Shown here: positions 1 to 13,100 of the stretch, in pieces
Layout of the letters: each line of letters starts with the position of its first letter
How positions within the stretch are numbered: the stretch's first letter is position 1
Assembly (NCBI GenBank): GCA_032173965.1
Contig: JAVUNC010000004.1
Coordinates: 24,095,001 to 24,159,000 of the forward strand
DNA: 64,000 bases
From: Sitta carolinensis
Lineage: Eukaryota; Chordata; Aves; Passeriformes; Sittidae
Direction of reading: 5' to 3'
Notes under the pieces: generated by a model
The model's database searches: none
The model's input: the letters and a program-made list of their open reading frames with translations, nothing else
What the model was told of the DNA's origin: nothing
Position numbers and translations under genes: made by a program

Positions 1-1926
1 GCAGAAAGAATGTATTTTCAGTTCTGACCTCCTGTGATCCCAGTAAGTCATGTTACTCCAGTTTCCCCTTAATCTCCCCACCTGTGAAGCATGCATGTCA
101 GTACTTCCCTGGCTAGCAGGACTGCTGTGAGGCTCCATTTTCTGGAATGCAAAAGCAAGTTTGAGATCATCAATCAACATGTAATCTCAGGCTAATGCCA
201 ATTATAAAAAGGCTGCCCCAAGTAGTCTGGCTCCCCCAGGGACATTGATGAGAATTAGTAGCTGCAGCTGCTTGTTAGGGGTTGGCAAGCTGGTTTGCTA
301 CAGGCTCTTAGAGCAAGAAAGAAGTCAAATACTACTCATCTAAAGTTTTGGAACCCTGATCTATCAAAACTATCAAATGTCAGTGGCAGTATCTCTGTTA
401 CCTTTGCTGGGAATGAACATTGGCTGGATTTTGCTGTAGCAGGTTTCCATCTTCTTGATACTGAAGGTTTCCTGACTGGTGAACTAGCTGGCACTTTCAG
501 GTCCAATGACAAGTGTGAGATTACTTGAGTCTGCATTTGAGAGTGAGCCTGGAATTTACATGATAGTGTTCTCCTCCCTGCTATGAGAGTTATGGGGCAA
601 GTCTTTGTATATCTGTTTCTGAACAATCTCTGAATTCTCCTGGCATGCTCTTCTTTGATAGGGTTCACAGTCGCAGTCACTTTAACAGGCAGAAAATAAT
701 TCTGATGCACGTAGGTTTTGATATTTTTTTTCCCTTTTTCTCTCTCTCTCTCTTTTTTTTCTTTTTTTTTTTTTTTCCATTAAAACAACAATCAGTACAG
801 AATTTCACTTGCAGATCTTACCACCCTGACACATTTGGAAATTCTGAAAATTAACATAAACTTTCCATCTTTACTGTATCTAAGATGCAATGCTTAGAAT
901 TACCTTGCAATTTAACTGTGCGTGGGGTGTAGTTTCACTTCTACTATGTCTTATTACTCTCCAAAATGTCACCCCTTTTCTGAGGCCATCATAGATGTTA
1001 AGTCGTAATTAATACCAGCAGCTGGTAATAGCAAACTACATTTAACTTTATAAAAGAGAAGACAAGTTTTCAGGCACTGCACTTTCTGGTATAAACTACT
1101 AATGGAGCCTAAGATGCAAGATTTTAAAAACTCAACACACTCACAGCACTTTTAAAATGTTTTCTCTAAGCAAATAAGTTAGTCCATAAGTTGTCTTTTG
1201 AAAAGAGATACATGGGAAACTACAAAACAACGGTACCAAACTCATTTTTGTTAAAGCTGAGTCAAAAACCATATTGGAGATTTCCTAGGTTTAAAGCACT
1301 TGAATGTATCAATTCTATTTTTTAAATTTAATCATATAATTCATTACTGAGTCTTAATCACATATATTCTGCCACCAATGAGTGATTTATGTAACGTCCA
1401 TCTCTCCTCCCATCAGTGCCCTGTGTGCTGTAGTTTGCAGTTGCAGTTTTTATAGGTGAGGGTCTGTGCGGTTTACTCAGGGAGACACAGTAGCCTTTGC
1501 AGAATTAAAACTAAAGACAGTTACACAACCTTCCAATATGTCAAGTATGAGGTATGTTGGATGATTACTTACCTATTCTTAGATAACAGAATTTTTCACC
1601 TTAAGATAACATTTCATTTTTAGACAACAAAATTAATCCATCACTTTTAAAAAAAAAAATAAAACTTCTTAAGACTCCATACGTAAAGTAATAATATGAT
1701 AAGAAATCAGTAATGTGATATAGGAGATCCTTGAGATAAAGAGCATGTTTCTAATAGAATGTGTCTAGAAGTGATTAAAAAAGCAATCTTGACCATAATA
1801 TTATTTGGTACATCTTCCTATTATGTTGAAAAATACATTTACATCAGTTTGAATAAATTTTCTTATGGTGATTTTGAAATGTATGTACATTTAAATGCAC
1901 CTTTCCTATTTGAATTCTCTTTCCAG
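1..1926 (+). other. HCRTR2 intron (partial), no exon seen
   Basis: AT-rich intronic sequence upstream of the first visible HCRTR2 exon. It includes a pyrimidine/poly-T stretch near 721-778. I found no in-phase HCRTR2 exon for TM1-TM4 here. The short open frames on both strands show no family features. Confidence 0.75.
721..778. repeat. Polypyrimidine / poly-T low-complexity tract
   Basis: Nearly uninterrupted T with a central run of CT dinucleotides, inside an HCRTR2 intron. Simple low-complexity sequence. Confidence 0.9.
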
Positions 1927-2042
1927 CTGAGGTTTACCCCAAAATGTATCACACATGCTTTTTTCTGGTGACATACATGGCACCACTGTGTCTTATGGTG
2001 TTGGCCTATTTGCAAATATTCCGAAAGCTGTGGTGCCGCCAG
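1927..2042 (+). CDS. HCRTR2: HCRTR2 exon: end of extracellular loop 2 and TM5
   Basis: Acceptor TTTCCAG before 1927 and donor GTAAGT after 2042. The first two bases complete a codon begun in an exon outside the window. It reads [19 protein letters not shown] and on to [11 protein letters not shown], matching orexin receptor 2 almost residue for residue through TM5. The exon ends on a codon boundary. Confidence 0.95.
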
Positions 2043-5000
2043 GTAAGTCACTTAGCACCGGCTCTGTTTTCTTGCTCTTGCAACTGTGTGTAGATTCCTG
2101 TGTACAACCTCTTTCTTTATCAACTCCATGTTGTCAATTAGGACTTTGATTTTTACATCCATGCAGGTATACAGCCACTTTGGATAGGCCCTGAGATGTG
2201 TTGAAAAATGAAGGCAGGCAGCAAGCAAACCACTTTCTCGTGTCTATGAAGGGCTTTCTCTTAGAGAGAAAGAGTGCAAAAGGCAACAAAAAAATTGATT
2301 ATAGATAGAAGAAAGATCTCCCTCACTGTATCTGAAATGCTTACAAAAATACTTCAGGTGACTTAATTTATACTGCTAAAATCTCCTGTAGCAGTCAAAA
2401 TTTAAGATTGACCTTCTCATTTTGTCAGTTTATTTTTACTTTTCTTACTCAGGTTGATGGCACGTCCAATCTGAAAAAAATATAAATTAGAAGATCCAAC
2501 TATCAGTAATGAGAGACTGAAATTTCCTGATGTGAAACTGGCTGTTATCAGTAACATTCAATGTGAATTTATGACAAATAATTGACACAATTTCTAACGT
2601 GAACATCTGTTTTTTTCAAGCTTCAAATAAAAAACACAGGAAAGAAAATAAGAACACTGAACAAAACAAACAAAAAACCCACCAAGCAGACAGACAACAT
2701 TCGAATTTAACTGGCAAAAAAGATGCAGTTTTCTTCAGGAATCTTTAAATATTATTTTGTGTGTGTGAACTGTTATTTGTCATACACCAGTCTATGGTGC
2801 TCTCTGCTTTCTCCTGCTTTGTCCAGGATTTATCTCTAGCTGGAGTCCACCATCAGCTGCCCTGTTATTCTGTAAATGAGAAAAATAAATCATAATAAAC
2901 TCATCCTGTTGAAGAAGTAATGCAAGATACTCCCTTGCAAGTGCTTTAACAATGGTTCATATTTCCATCAACATATGGGCATGAATCACTTCTTTCTCGC
3001 CAACACTGATCATTGGTTTGATGATACCAACCAATTTTGAGGCTGTCCTGGGCAGAGGATAATATCTGCCCCATCAGGAACATTTTTCATGCAGTTCAAA
3101 CTGATTCATCAGAGAAATCACACATAGACTTTAGATTTCTAAATATGCATATGATAAAATTAAAAATCAAATCTTATATTGACAGAATATATCTCTCACA
3201 AGTAACTCATACACAGGAAATATCAAATCCACTTTAAGGATTTTTGTTATCGTCCATGAGTCATAACAAAAATTATTGTCCCTTCTAATCAGCTTTACTT
3301 AAACCAGAATTGCTGTTTATCATGCTCATCAGCTTTAAATTATTATTTTTGCTTTTAATTTCTTAGGTTGATAAGATTAAATAACAAGGTAGCTTGGAGA
3401 TTAAATTTAACCTTTACAGTTTGAGGGCACTCCTCTGCAGAACAAAGGATGTCTTGCTTAATTTTGTTATTAAGTTCAGTCTAAACATAGTTCTAATATG
3501 CTCTGGCTTGCTGTCCTGTATCACCCTAAGACTTTATCACCAAAATCCTTCTCAACCTTCTCCTCTGCACCTTCTTTACAATCTGCCTACCCTCTCAAGC
3601 TATTAATTAACTAAGCTAATGCAAAGCAGTTGTTCTTAACCTACACATAGGTGAAATGGCTGGCTCAGATGGAGAGCAGAAGTTGAATGACTGAAAACCA
3701 ACCTTTTTGGGGGTGTTCCCCCGCCACCACTCCCCAGTTGTTTTAGCTGGTCTGTTTGCTCTTCACAATGTTTTTCTCCCTATTCATCTTGAATGCTGAA
3801 AAGGTTAGGATGATCCTTTATTTTTCAGTGACAAAAAGAGAAATTCTACAACAGGCTTAATGCTGTCAGTGGTGCCAAATTACAGCTGTCTCTCTGCCTG
3901 GCATAGATGATAGTACTATGTATAAGAGGCTGCACTAAGTGAAATCAAAACCACTGCACATCTATTATCAACTGTGTCTTGGCTGCAGGCATCAGGCACT
4001 TTTCTAAATGCAGCAGGTGTGCTGCAATCAGTCATGTAGCACAAATGAATGCAGTCTCTAAATGTATTCTTTGGTAACAGTTTCAATTAAAAAACCATGC
4101 TGTTTACCAGAAATCCAGTTAAATGTGATGGTCTTATTGCAAGGTACAATGAGCCTTTCAGATGTACATGATAGAAAAAACACAACAAACAGTAGATGCT
4201 TTCTATGCCCTACAGTTTTCCTAAAGGTTCTCTTTTAAAATGTAATGTGTTTTGCATGCAGATTTTCAGATGAAAAGTAGAAGATTGATTTCTAAATTAT
4301 TGTTACTGTACTTTGTCTAATAGCTCTTAAAATTTCTGATTGTATAAATCAAGCAGATCGTTGAATTAATGATTCACCTTTATAAAGACAAGAACAGTCA
4401 TGGAAAAAATACTAGAAATTTTGAGTAATTTATTTTAATTATTAGCAAGGAAGTAATGATTTAGAAATTTATGTTCTTGTGTGGATTTTAAGTAGATTAA
4501 AACCAGCTTCTGAACAAATAGAACTGAAAGGACTTATGATGAGAATGTCGTTACACAATTTGTAATATCAAGTTCAAAGTATACTTCAATTTTCTGATGT
4601 CCAGATGCATTGACACTAAAGCCCATTTGTGGTAATAATTTAGAACTCTACCCATTTTCTTTTTGGTAGTTGAAATATACCCTTCCAATCTTCGCAAGTT
4701 GATATAACATTTGAGAGATTTTCTTTGGTTATAAACCCTTTGATAACTGTCTGAGGGGACAGAGAAAAGGTGCATAAGAAAGTAACTCTAAATTTTAGTA
4801 CTTGTTTATTTACACCTTATTGGCTTTTCGTAAAACACTGGAATTACACAAATGCTTCAAAATTATCTCTATAACCGATTCCTTACTGACAAGCAAATAT
4901 ATGCATTATGCTCCTATGTGCACACTGTGTATACTTGTAAAAACACAATCATAGAATCATAGAAACATTTATCTTGAGAAAGCCCCTTAAGGTCATTGAA

Positions 5001-8000
5001 TCCAACCATAGACCTAACACTGCCAAGGCCACCACTAAACCACGTCTCTAAGTGCCACATCTACTTATCTTTTAAATATCTCCAGGAGTGGTGAATCAAC
5101 CACTTGCCTGGGCAGCCTGGTCCAAGGCTTGACAACCCTTTCTGTGAAGAAATTTTTCCTTATATCCAATATAAACCTCCCTTGGCTTAACTTGAGACCA
5201 TTTCCTCTCATTCTATCACTTCTCTGCTACACCCCACGGCCGAGTACGGTAAATCCCTTGCAATAGGACAGACGTACCATCGTGAAGCTGGTAAGTGCTG
5301 ATTTCAGCTGTGTGAGTGGGAAGTGCAAGGGGCTGAGTTGTTTCAAATCCATGGATACATTAATAAAAACTAAATGTTATAACTTATCCTCAGTTTTGCT
5401 CCATAGATTTCCTGCTCATTACATGGCAACTTTGCCAAAATGTTCTGATAGTTGTAAATTATGATGGCATTTGGTGGCACACATAAATGCTGAACTAAGG
5501 AGCTTGTCTGTGCAAGGAAGATATTCACACAAAACCCCCTACCCCCCACTCCCCACACAAATAAATAAATAAATAGACCAAAATCAAAAACCAACCAAAT
5601 AAATCCACCCAACCCCACAAAACCCCAACATAGTAGCTTTTCTAGAACAATTCTGAATGTGCATGGGTTTTAGCTTACTTTTATCTTTCTTAAATAAATA
5701 TAAAATAATTCATAATTGTCTGGTCAGTTTGTCTGGATCAGCCCTATTTATAAAAAAAAAAAATACAATAGAAAATGTGAACTTTCCAGGTACTTTTGAA
5801 CTTGAAATATTTCACATGAGATTTGACACCCTTCACACAATTGTACTACACATAAATAAAACAGTATTCCTAGTCAAAAGGTTTTCACCCTGTATGACAT
5901 TGAAAATATTATAAATGTAATTGTAATAGAGTTCTCTGAGAAAGTCCTTGACTTTCTGCAGTCTTTCACATTTTGCTGCAGGCAGGAAGTAATTTAGAAG
6001 AACTGAAGCAAAATTATTTTACTTGGCTTGTCTTATGAGAGGGCACAGAAAACAGAACCCAATATTTTTTAATAGCATGGTCCTACATATACTCATTGCA
6101 GCATGTCTTTGACTAATCTAATTCTTCCTGCAGAAGATTCTAATTCTTCACTTTGCAGAGAGATCCACACTTTAGCTGTGGTTATTTTCTTTAGCTACTT
6201 CACTGTCATCTAGGTTGTATGTATGGAAGTTTTATGACACTTAAAACTATGCAGGCTTTAAATCCTTGTTTTTCAGTACTGAAAAACTGTTTAGTATCTT
6301 GTATTAGCAGCATATTAATGGAAAAAAACCCTACTCTACTATACAACAAAACATTTAATGTAGAACTTTTATATTCTACGTTTATTTATATTATATATTT
6401 TATATAATAATGTTATAGCAACGTAATTGCAGCAATAGGGTTGATAAATTTGATAGTCTGAAGACACGAGCAAAGCAAGGTATGTGGGAAGTAAGAAAAT
6501 TTGAGGGCATCTGTGTATAAAACAATTTTTTATGCAGTCTGTCTAGTGTGTCTGAAATTTGGTTTGTTTCCTTCACCTACATCAAGTAATTGAATTTAAA
6601 AATACTTTTTATCCGTGTGAGTTTACATTGTGTGTATCAAGATGTCTATTTTCCTTATTATATCTGCAAGCAAAATCAGTTTTTAAAAATGTTTTTCAAA
6701 ATACCCCTTATTTTGTCTGCCTTAGATCCCAGGAACTTCTTCTGTTGTTCAGAAGAAATGGAAGCCTCAGCAGCCCTCAGCACAGCCCCGAGGGCTGGGA
6801 CAATCAACAAAGTCAAAGATTAGTGCTGTGGCAGCTGAAATAAAACAGATTCGTGCAAGAAGGAAAACAGCACGTATGCTAATGGTTGTCCTTCTGGTTT
6901 TTGCACTTTGCTATCTACCAATTAGCATCCTCAATGTCTTGAAAAGGTAAAGTTTATCCAAAATATAAACACTTGGTAAAGTTTTCTGTTTAAAAACAAT
7001 ACTCTGTTACCAGATTCCTTTTATTCTGGCAGATGCTTTTGAAGGATAAGCTTACTTATTGCATGATAAAGAAGTGAAAAATAAGCATACAATTGCAAGA
7101 AAACATTTTATATATATATGTATGCATGTATGTATGTATGTATAAAAAAAAAACTATCCATAGTACTTATATTAGACAACAGATCATGGAACTCTTATTA
7201 ACAAGATCTTCCTCATGAAAATGATCTAACCTATCTCCTCATTAAACCTCATAATTTTTTATGGGGTTACAACTTGTGTGCTGTAAAGGCCCCCATGGAA
7301 GTGCAGTCACCTAAAGCAGCAGCTGAAGGTTAGCAGCCAAGTGCAGTGTTGTGGCTTGGCTCTGAGGACTGTGAAATGCTGAGTTCAAACCTAAGCTACT
7401 CATGTGACATTTTGGGACCTTAGGCTAACCCTTCAGTTGGTCTTATGAAGCTGTATTTTAATTTTTTATCTTTTTCTCTCTGTGCATTTTGTATGAAATT
7501 GTGTAAACTCTTGGTTTTTGTACAGTGCCTGACAGACTGAGGCTTTGGTAAAGTTACACCTCATGAGCCCTCTGGAATACCAATAAATAATGCCACATAC
7601 CAGAAGATTTGAATATCCTAAAATATAATGAGCATGTTATTGGTGCTTTTTAAATTAGAGTGTTATTGGGACATTTTCGTTTTTAAGGGATAGTCTCAAA
7701 GTTTAAATACATCCTACTCATTTCTGGCCCTTCCCTGAGACCTAATTTAAATACTTTTAATTTTCAAGTCCCTTCATAGAAACTGTAGAGAGAAAACTAT
7801 TTCCCAAAGATGATCCAGGCTACATACAACCTGAAAAAGAGGAAATACACAGGCTGCCTCAACAACAAAAACAGAGTAGGCCCAGAGTTAGATTTTCATT
7901 TAAATGACAGAAGTAATGCATAAGGAGTCTGGGAAATCAGATTTCCCTGGGTGAGAGAAGCTGCTATGGTAGCCTCAGGTTTAGGGCCAGTTCAGCGCCT

Positions 8001-9825
8001 TTTCAATTCCAGAGATGTTTGGAGAGTGGCTTAGAGAGTGTATGGGAGAGCTGGCCTAGAGCCAGGAAGCTCAGTGACATGAGTACATCAAAAGCAACTT
8101 TTCCTGTCTTTTCTCAGCTTATCTGACACCAGATGGCTTTAGTTACTCAACAGAAAAGTTGTGCATCTTCACCACAGTAAAGTCTCAGTTTTGCTGAACC
8201 ACCAGGAGAGGAGGCTGAGGGGAGGGGAGAGGATTTCATTCTCAAGTAAGAGAGCACTGCTGAATCAGCCTTACTGTGGTACTGCAAATAGGCCATCAGA
8301 GATAAAATTAGGCTAAAAATTGTAAAATCTTTTAAAATGAATTCTAATTTTGCCATCTTTCAGGTTTGCTTTTCTCTTTCTGTAGGGTTTTGGGGATGTT
8401 TAATCATGCTGATGACAGAGAAACAGTATACGCCTGGTTCACGTTCTCACACTGGCTTGTATATGCAAACAGTGCAGCCAATCCTATTATTTATAACTTC
8501 CTCAGTGGTAAGTTACAATTACCTAGAATTCAAGTTTAATGTATAATTTGAATGTAATGAGCCATAGCAAAAATTAATGACCGTGTAACTTCAGCTCAGC
8601 TCCTCCAATGGGAGCTAGATCCTCCTCCTAGAAGTTGCCTGAAGTATCCCATTACTTTCAGGCTGCCTACCAATAAGTAACCTAGAGTGTCCCTGGGCTT
8701 GAGTTCACGTGCTAGAGTCTGTCATTTACACATGATAGAAAAGTTCCTGGTGTGACTTTGATCTGAAACAATTACCATTCCTCTAAACACTGCCTGGACG
8801 CCGTCTGGCAGGTAGCACAGTCTGGGGCTGTCCCCAGCTGGCACGTTATATTCAAGTATTGGGATTTGGAGGCTGTGAATCTTTAATAGTACTTGCATGA
8901 CCATGTACAGACTGTGCCAAGTAGGGTCAACTTCAAAGAACCAGCCAGGATGCTGTTTACTCACTAGTATACATTTGTCTTACTTTGTACATGAGTCATT
9001 TGCCTTGGAGGGCAGAATCAGGACCTGAACTGGTACTATTGCAGCTAAATACAGGGAGGCAAAATTATTGATCCTCTCTACATATTGGCCCACTGTAGTT
9101 TATTTGTGCTGTATAGGATGAGAATGCTCTGAACAATGTCCTCTGAGCCTCAAAAGCATGAGACTGTCAAACATTGTGAATCTTTTAAAGTTATTAATGA
9201 TAAAACCCAAATTAGCCATGCTCTCTCATTTCACATATGAGGTAAGGATTCAATCATTCAAGCCTATATTTGCTCAATTATTTTTTTGTTATATATGTAA
9301 TTAATCAGCAGACTATCTATGAGGTGGTTTCATTAATCATTCTAGTTTGTCCATTCTGTCTAGCCAAGACTAATTCAGTCTTCACATCACACCTTGTATG
9401 TCTTCTTAGAAAGGTTGTCTCTTTTCTGTCTTTCTCCAAGATGATTAAACTGTGATTTTCTACTTCTGCATCAGAAGAGCATCTGGGTGGTTTGTATTAA
9501 TTTTGCTTTAGATAACGCCTTTATATCTGAATCTATAAAGTCTGATGAAATGTGGTTTATAGTACAATTTTTTCATGAGTCATTTTTGTGGTTGACAGGG
9601 AAATTTAGAGAAGAATTTAAAGCAGCATTTTCCTGTTGCATCTTTGGCATTCGCAGCCACCAAGACGAACGGTTCACCAGAGGTCGTGCCAGTACAGAGA
9701 GTCGGAAATCCTTGACCACTCAGATCAGCAATTTTGATAACGTTTCAAAACTTTCAGAACACGTTGTATTGACCAACATAAACACAATTCCATCAAATGG
9801 TACTACATCTATTGCCCACTGTTAG
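1927..9825 (+). CDS. HCRTR2: HCRTR2, orexin (hypocretin) receptor type 2, 3' part, four exons
   Basis: Class A G-protein-coupled receptor for the orexin neuropeptides, which control arousal and feeding; it sits in the neuronal plasma membrane. Visible coding exons are 1927-2042, 6726-6946, 8386-8507 and 9599-9825. All have consensus AG/GT junctions and compatible phases and together encode the last 228 residues of a receptor that is about 440-460 residues in this family. Seen in the translation: the end of extracellular loop 2 and TM5, intracellular loop 3 with the conserved stretch [21 protein letters not shown]6 with CYLP, TM7 with NPIIY, helix 8 with a Cys pair, and a Ser/Thr-rich tail ([15 protein letters not shown]). 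The match is to type 2 rather than type 1 over loop 3 and the tail (family knowledge). The 5' exons for TM1-TM4 lie left of the window. GFRAL follows on the same strand. Confidence 0.95.
2043..6725 (+). other. HCRTR2 intron with a CR1 fragment
   Basis: Intron of about 4.7 kb between the TM5 and loop-3/TM6 exons. It carries a minus-strand CR1 3' end (about 4947-5235) and a short AAAT simple repeat near 5557-5575. Nothing else is recognised. Confidence 0.85.
4947..5235 (-). mobile_element. CR1 LINE 3' fragment (minus strand)
   Basis: It starts with the reverse complement of the CR1 3' terminal ATTCTATGATTCT repeats (AATCATAGAATCATAGAA). This is followed by typical CR1 3' sequence: AGGTCATTGAATCCAACC, GGGCAGCCTGGTCCA, and a stretch like AAATTTTTCCTTATATCCAA. 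It is truncated at the 5' end, as most avian CR1 copies are, and lies in an HCRTR2 intron. Confidence 0.9.
6726..6946 (+). CDS. HCRTR2: HCRTR2 exon: intracellular loop 3 and TM6
   Basis: Acceptor TGCCTTAG before 6726, donor GTAAAG after 6946. It begins [17 protein letters not shown] and continues through the basic loop-3 segment to TM6 ([19 protein letters not shown]). It ends two bases into an Arg codon that is completed by the next exon. Confidence 0.95.
6947..8385 (+). other. HCRTR2 intron
   Basis: Intron of about 1.4 kb. It contains a TA/TATG microsatellite at about 7109-7142. No other feature is recognised. Confidence 0.85.
7109..7142. repeat. TA / TATG microsatellite
   Basis: Short TA run followed by about five TATG-type units, then a poly-A stretch. 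It lies in an HCRTR2 intron. Confidence 0.9.
8386..8507 (+). CDS. HCRTR2: HCRTR2 exon: extracellular loop 3 and TM7
   Basis: Acceptor CTGTAG before 8386, donor GTAAGT after 8507. It reads [18 protein letters not shown] and then TM7 with the NPxxY motif ([10 protein letters not shown]). Mammalian receptors have VFGMF at the start, so Leu replaces Phe here; the reading frame and splice site are otherwise sound. It ends one base into a Gly codon. Confidence 0.95.
8508..9598 (+). other. HCRTR2 intron
   Basis: Intron of about 1.1 kb between the TM7 and C-tail exons. I see no repeat or RNA gene in it. Confidence 0.85.
9599..9825 (+). CDS. HCRTR2: HCRTR2 last coding exon: helix 8 and C-terminal tail
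   Basis: Acceptor GTTGACAG before 9599; the TAG stop ends at 9825. It encodes [17 protein letters not shown], helix 8 with a Cys pair likely to be palmitoylated, then the phosphorylatable tail [18 protein letters not shown]. The final dozen residues ([12 protein letters not shown]) differ from the mammalian end, where family divergence is expected. Confidence 0.95.
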
Positions 9826-10119
9826 TATACTGGTCCCTATGCCTTTTGATCCCATAGAAGTAAATTCTAATTGTGCATCCATCAATATTGGGATCTGAGC
9901 ACAAAGAGAACTGGGTGTTTAAAATTAAGAACTGACTGTAAGAAAAGAAAATTAAAATAGATATTTTCTAGAATATGCCATGACTTTGATTATATAATGA
10001 GGAAAGAAAATTTAATGACATTTAGTTCAAAAGTCATGTTGCAGATAGGGAGGGAGTAAAGCAGTCATATTTTATATAAATATTTTCTTGGATACCTTCT
10101 TCTTTTAGACTCCTAAGTA

Positions 10120-10125
10120 AATAAA
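10120..10125 (+). terminator. Candidate HCRTR2 polyadenylation signal
   Basis: AATAAA about 295 bases after the HCRTR2 stop codon. It is the first canonical hexamer noticed downstream. The true 3' end is unknown, and a longer 3' UTR is possible. Confidence 0.35.
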
Positions 10126-13100
10126 GAACAAGTACCTGAAAGTATAAAAATTATTTTCCCTATAATTGGACTGTGTTTATAAAAATCTTTATTGTACTTT
10201 GATCTAATTATCTGAATTTGTGGTGTATGTTTTATAACAAACATTTTAACCAAAATTGGGTGTAGATATTGAACTATTTCATGTCCTTTACTATTTCAAA
10301 TTATCTGCTTTGTGTGTATTCTGGTGTGAGTAAGGCTGACCAAATAAGAAATTAATATTAATTTATTTTCCAAAGTTTTCTGTTCTTTTTCATGTTAGGT
10401 AGACTATTGCACATGTTCAGGAACAGCTGGGAAGCCACTTTTCTCTTAATGTATAAGAAATGGAGTTTTTCACCTGAATTCAGTAGTATTGCCATTCCTT
10501 TATGTACAGCACTAGAAAATTTACAAATATGAAACCCACATGACAGTGTGGCTGTAAATTATGTTTTACTCTTAGTTTCTCATTTATCATCATTCTTTTC
10601 TCTCTATCCTCTGCTGATGGCAGTGGAGTTAGAATGGTTGGTCTTCTAATGTCTCTTCAAACCCAAACTATCAATGATTCCATGACTAACTTGTAAACAG
10701 AAGGCTGTGATGCTCTGCTGGTCAGAGAGGCATCAGGATAAAGAACCACAGGGCAATTTACTAAATAGTGCATCTTTAGAACACATGAAAATGCTGAAAA
10801 GTAAGAAAACCAAGATTTATGCATCAGAAATGCCCTTAGTCTTCAGTCAAGAAGCTTTCACTTAAAATTTTCAAATGCAATTTGAAACATTTTCTGGAAG
10901 ACCAATTTATTAATAGATTATCGCCTGCATAGTGTTCAGAGAGAGATAACCAGAGGGTGAGTTAGCCAGCCACCTTATACAAGCAGTGAAATGACCTTTA
11001 AATCTTTATCTTACATGCAGATATCCCAGCTATGCTCAGCCCATTGAAGTCAGCAGAACTGCATCTCCACATACCTGGGATGAACATGACTTCAAATATA
11101 GATGAAGCCATGAGGGTTTCTGCAGAAGACACTGCCAAAACAGAGAATGCAGAGTGGGATAAATTCGTCCCTAGCATAACTAAACTTACTTCGATGGAGT
11201 TACAGCAAGGATGACTTTGGCTCAATACACTACAACTGCCAGAGAGTCATACACTTTTACCTGTGGTACAGACTACAACTGGACAAAGGGATTCCTTCAA
11301 AATAACTGCCTATCCTCTATCTTCTCAGTCTTACAGAAACCTACTTACCTCAGTATGAGCTAAAGAACATGTCTTTACAATTCTTTTTAAAGATTGGGTT
11401 GTATCATACTTTGTAAATATTGTAGATATTTATTTTTATATATTTTAGAAGCTGTGAAATGTTCTAAAATGTATAATATAAAGAAATCTAAGTATTTGAA
11501 AGAAGGCTCAAAGATCGTTTATTTATATCCTCTTTCTAGAAATGATTGCCTCATACAAGGAATGCTTACTTATGCACTATTGATATTCTGACATTACTTT
11601 GCACTTCTTTTTCTGCAAATCCACTTGTAGTAAGTTCTGTGTTTATTATGGAACTTTCACATCAGATTGATTTGGGGAGAGTCCACATTACTTTTCTAAG
11701 TACAGACATGCTTCTGAGATGTGAATCCAAAGTGCTGAAAGTCACATGTTTTCATAAGATTACACTTAAACAGCCTTTTTAAAATTTTTTTGTCAGATTT
11801 GAGTGCCTAAAAAGTAACCATTTAAACAAAACTTATGTGATGCTCAAAGGTGCTATAGGCTCAAATTTCCTACTCAGGCCAACAGGAATAACAAGTGTCA
11901 GCACCACTGAAGGAGAGGACATTTTAACTTTGGTAGCTCATTTTAGTCCATAAGGTGGAAGTGTTGCTCCAGAAGATCTCTGGAAGTCTTTAACATAGGA
12001 AACATTAGTTGTCTTTCATTTTCATGACTTCTCTTTCAACTTTAATACTAAAGATACAATCGATTTACAAACCTATATATCTATTTATTGGATAATATCT
12101 CTGGCCTGGAGCTTCCTACTATGTATTGTATTTTTCTCCTTAAGGGATGAAGATGGTGCATCACTGGTGACTTAGTCTTCTAGAAGAACGTGGTCTATTG
12201 GTTAGAAAAAGGCTAATTATCAGAACCTGAGATACAATTTCCCTGTGACACTATTCTTGCATTTCAGTGCAGGTTTTTCAAAAGAAAGGGGAAGATAAGA
12301 GGGAGGACTTTTTTTTCATTAAAAAGGATTTGGCATAGAAAGAAGACAGTCTCCTGTATTCAAATGTTTCTATAAAGTCAATTATTAATTGATCAGGTGT
12401 TATTTGATTATCTTTTGTAAATATTTTTTCTAGGTTTTCCTTTGACCTGATGTCATGCAATGTACTACCTATCATGGCAAGTATAGTTTTATGAAGTGTT
12501 CAATCATTTTATGCTGTAGCCTTCCCCAACAGCTGTTTCACCCTGACATTGTTGCAATTCCTCCTAGTTTACATTGGTGTTAAGTGTGAGAAAGAGATTT
12601 TCATTCATTTGTATATTAAAGTTTTCTATTTACAAAGGAGAATACTCTTTTTTAATTAAAAAAGAATAAAGTAAAGCATCTAAATGGACAGAATGTTTAT
12701 ATATCAAATAATAGGAATTTCAATATTCCTATACGTAAGCTTAATTTTTAAGTATAGCTATTATGTCAATGTTATTTCAAGAAATTATTTTGCTTTGTCT
12801 CTTCTAACAAAATAAAACCCAAATAACTGTGGAAAGCACATCAGGATTTGATTTCATAGCTATTGCAATTCCTTTACCATGAAAAGGCTATTTTTGGTCT
12901 TCAACCATGGAAAATGCAGAATGATTTAGGAGTGTTGAACAAGATATATTTTTTCTGTATATTTTGGAATGAATGAACAAAGAGCTGCTGAATTAAAACA
13001 TTACAGATATAGGAAAATGGAATTTAAAAAGTCCTCTTAGTTTTTCTTTCGCTTAGCTATAATCAAATAAATTGTAAACAAGTTAGAAAACTAGTATAGC

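Noticed and set aside
295..854. Short frames on both strands near the left edge
   Set aside because: They do not correspond to any HCRTR2 exon, and one runs through a poly-T tract.
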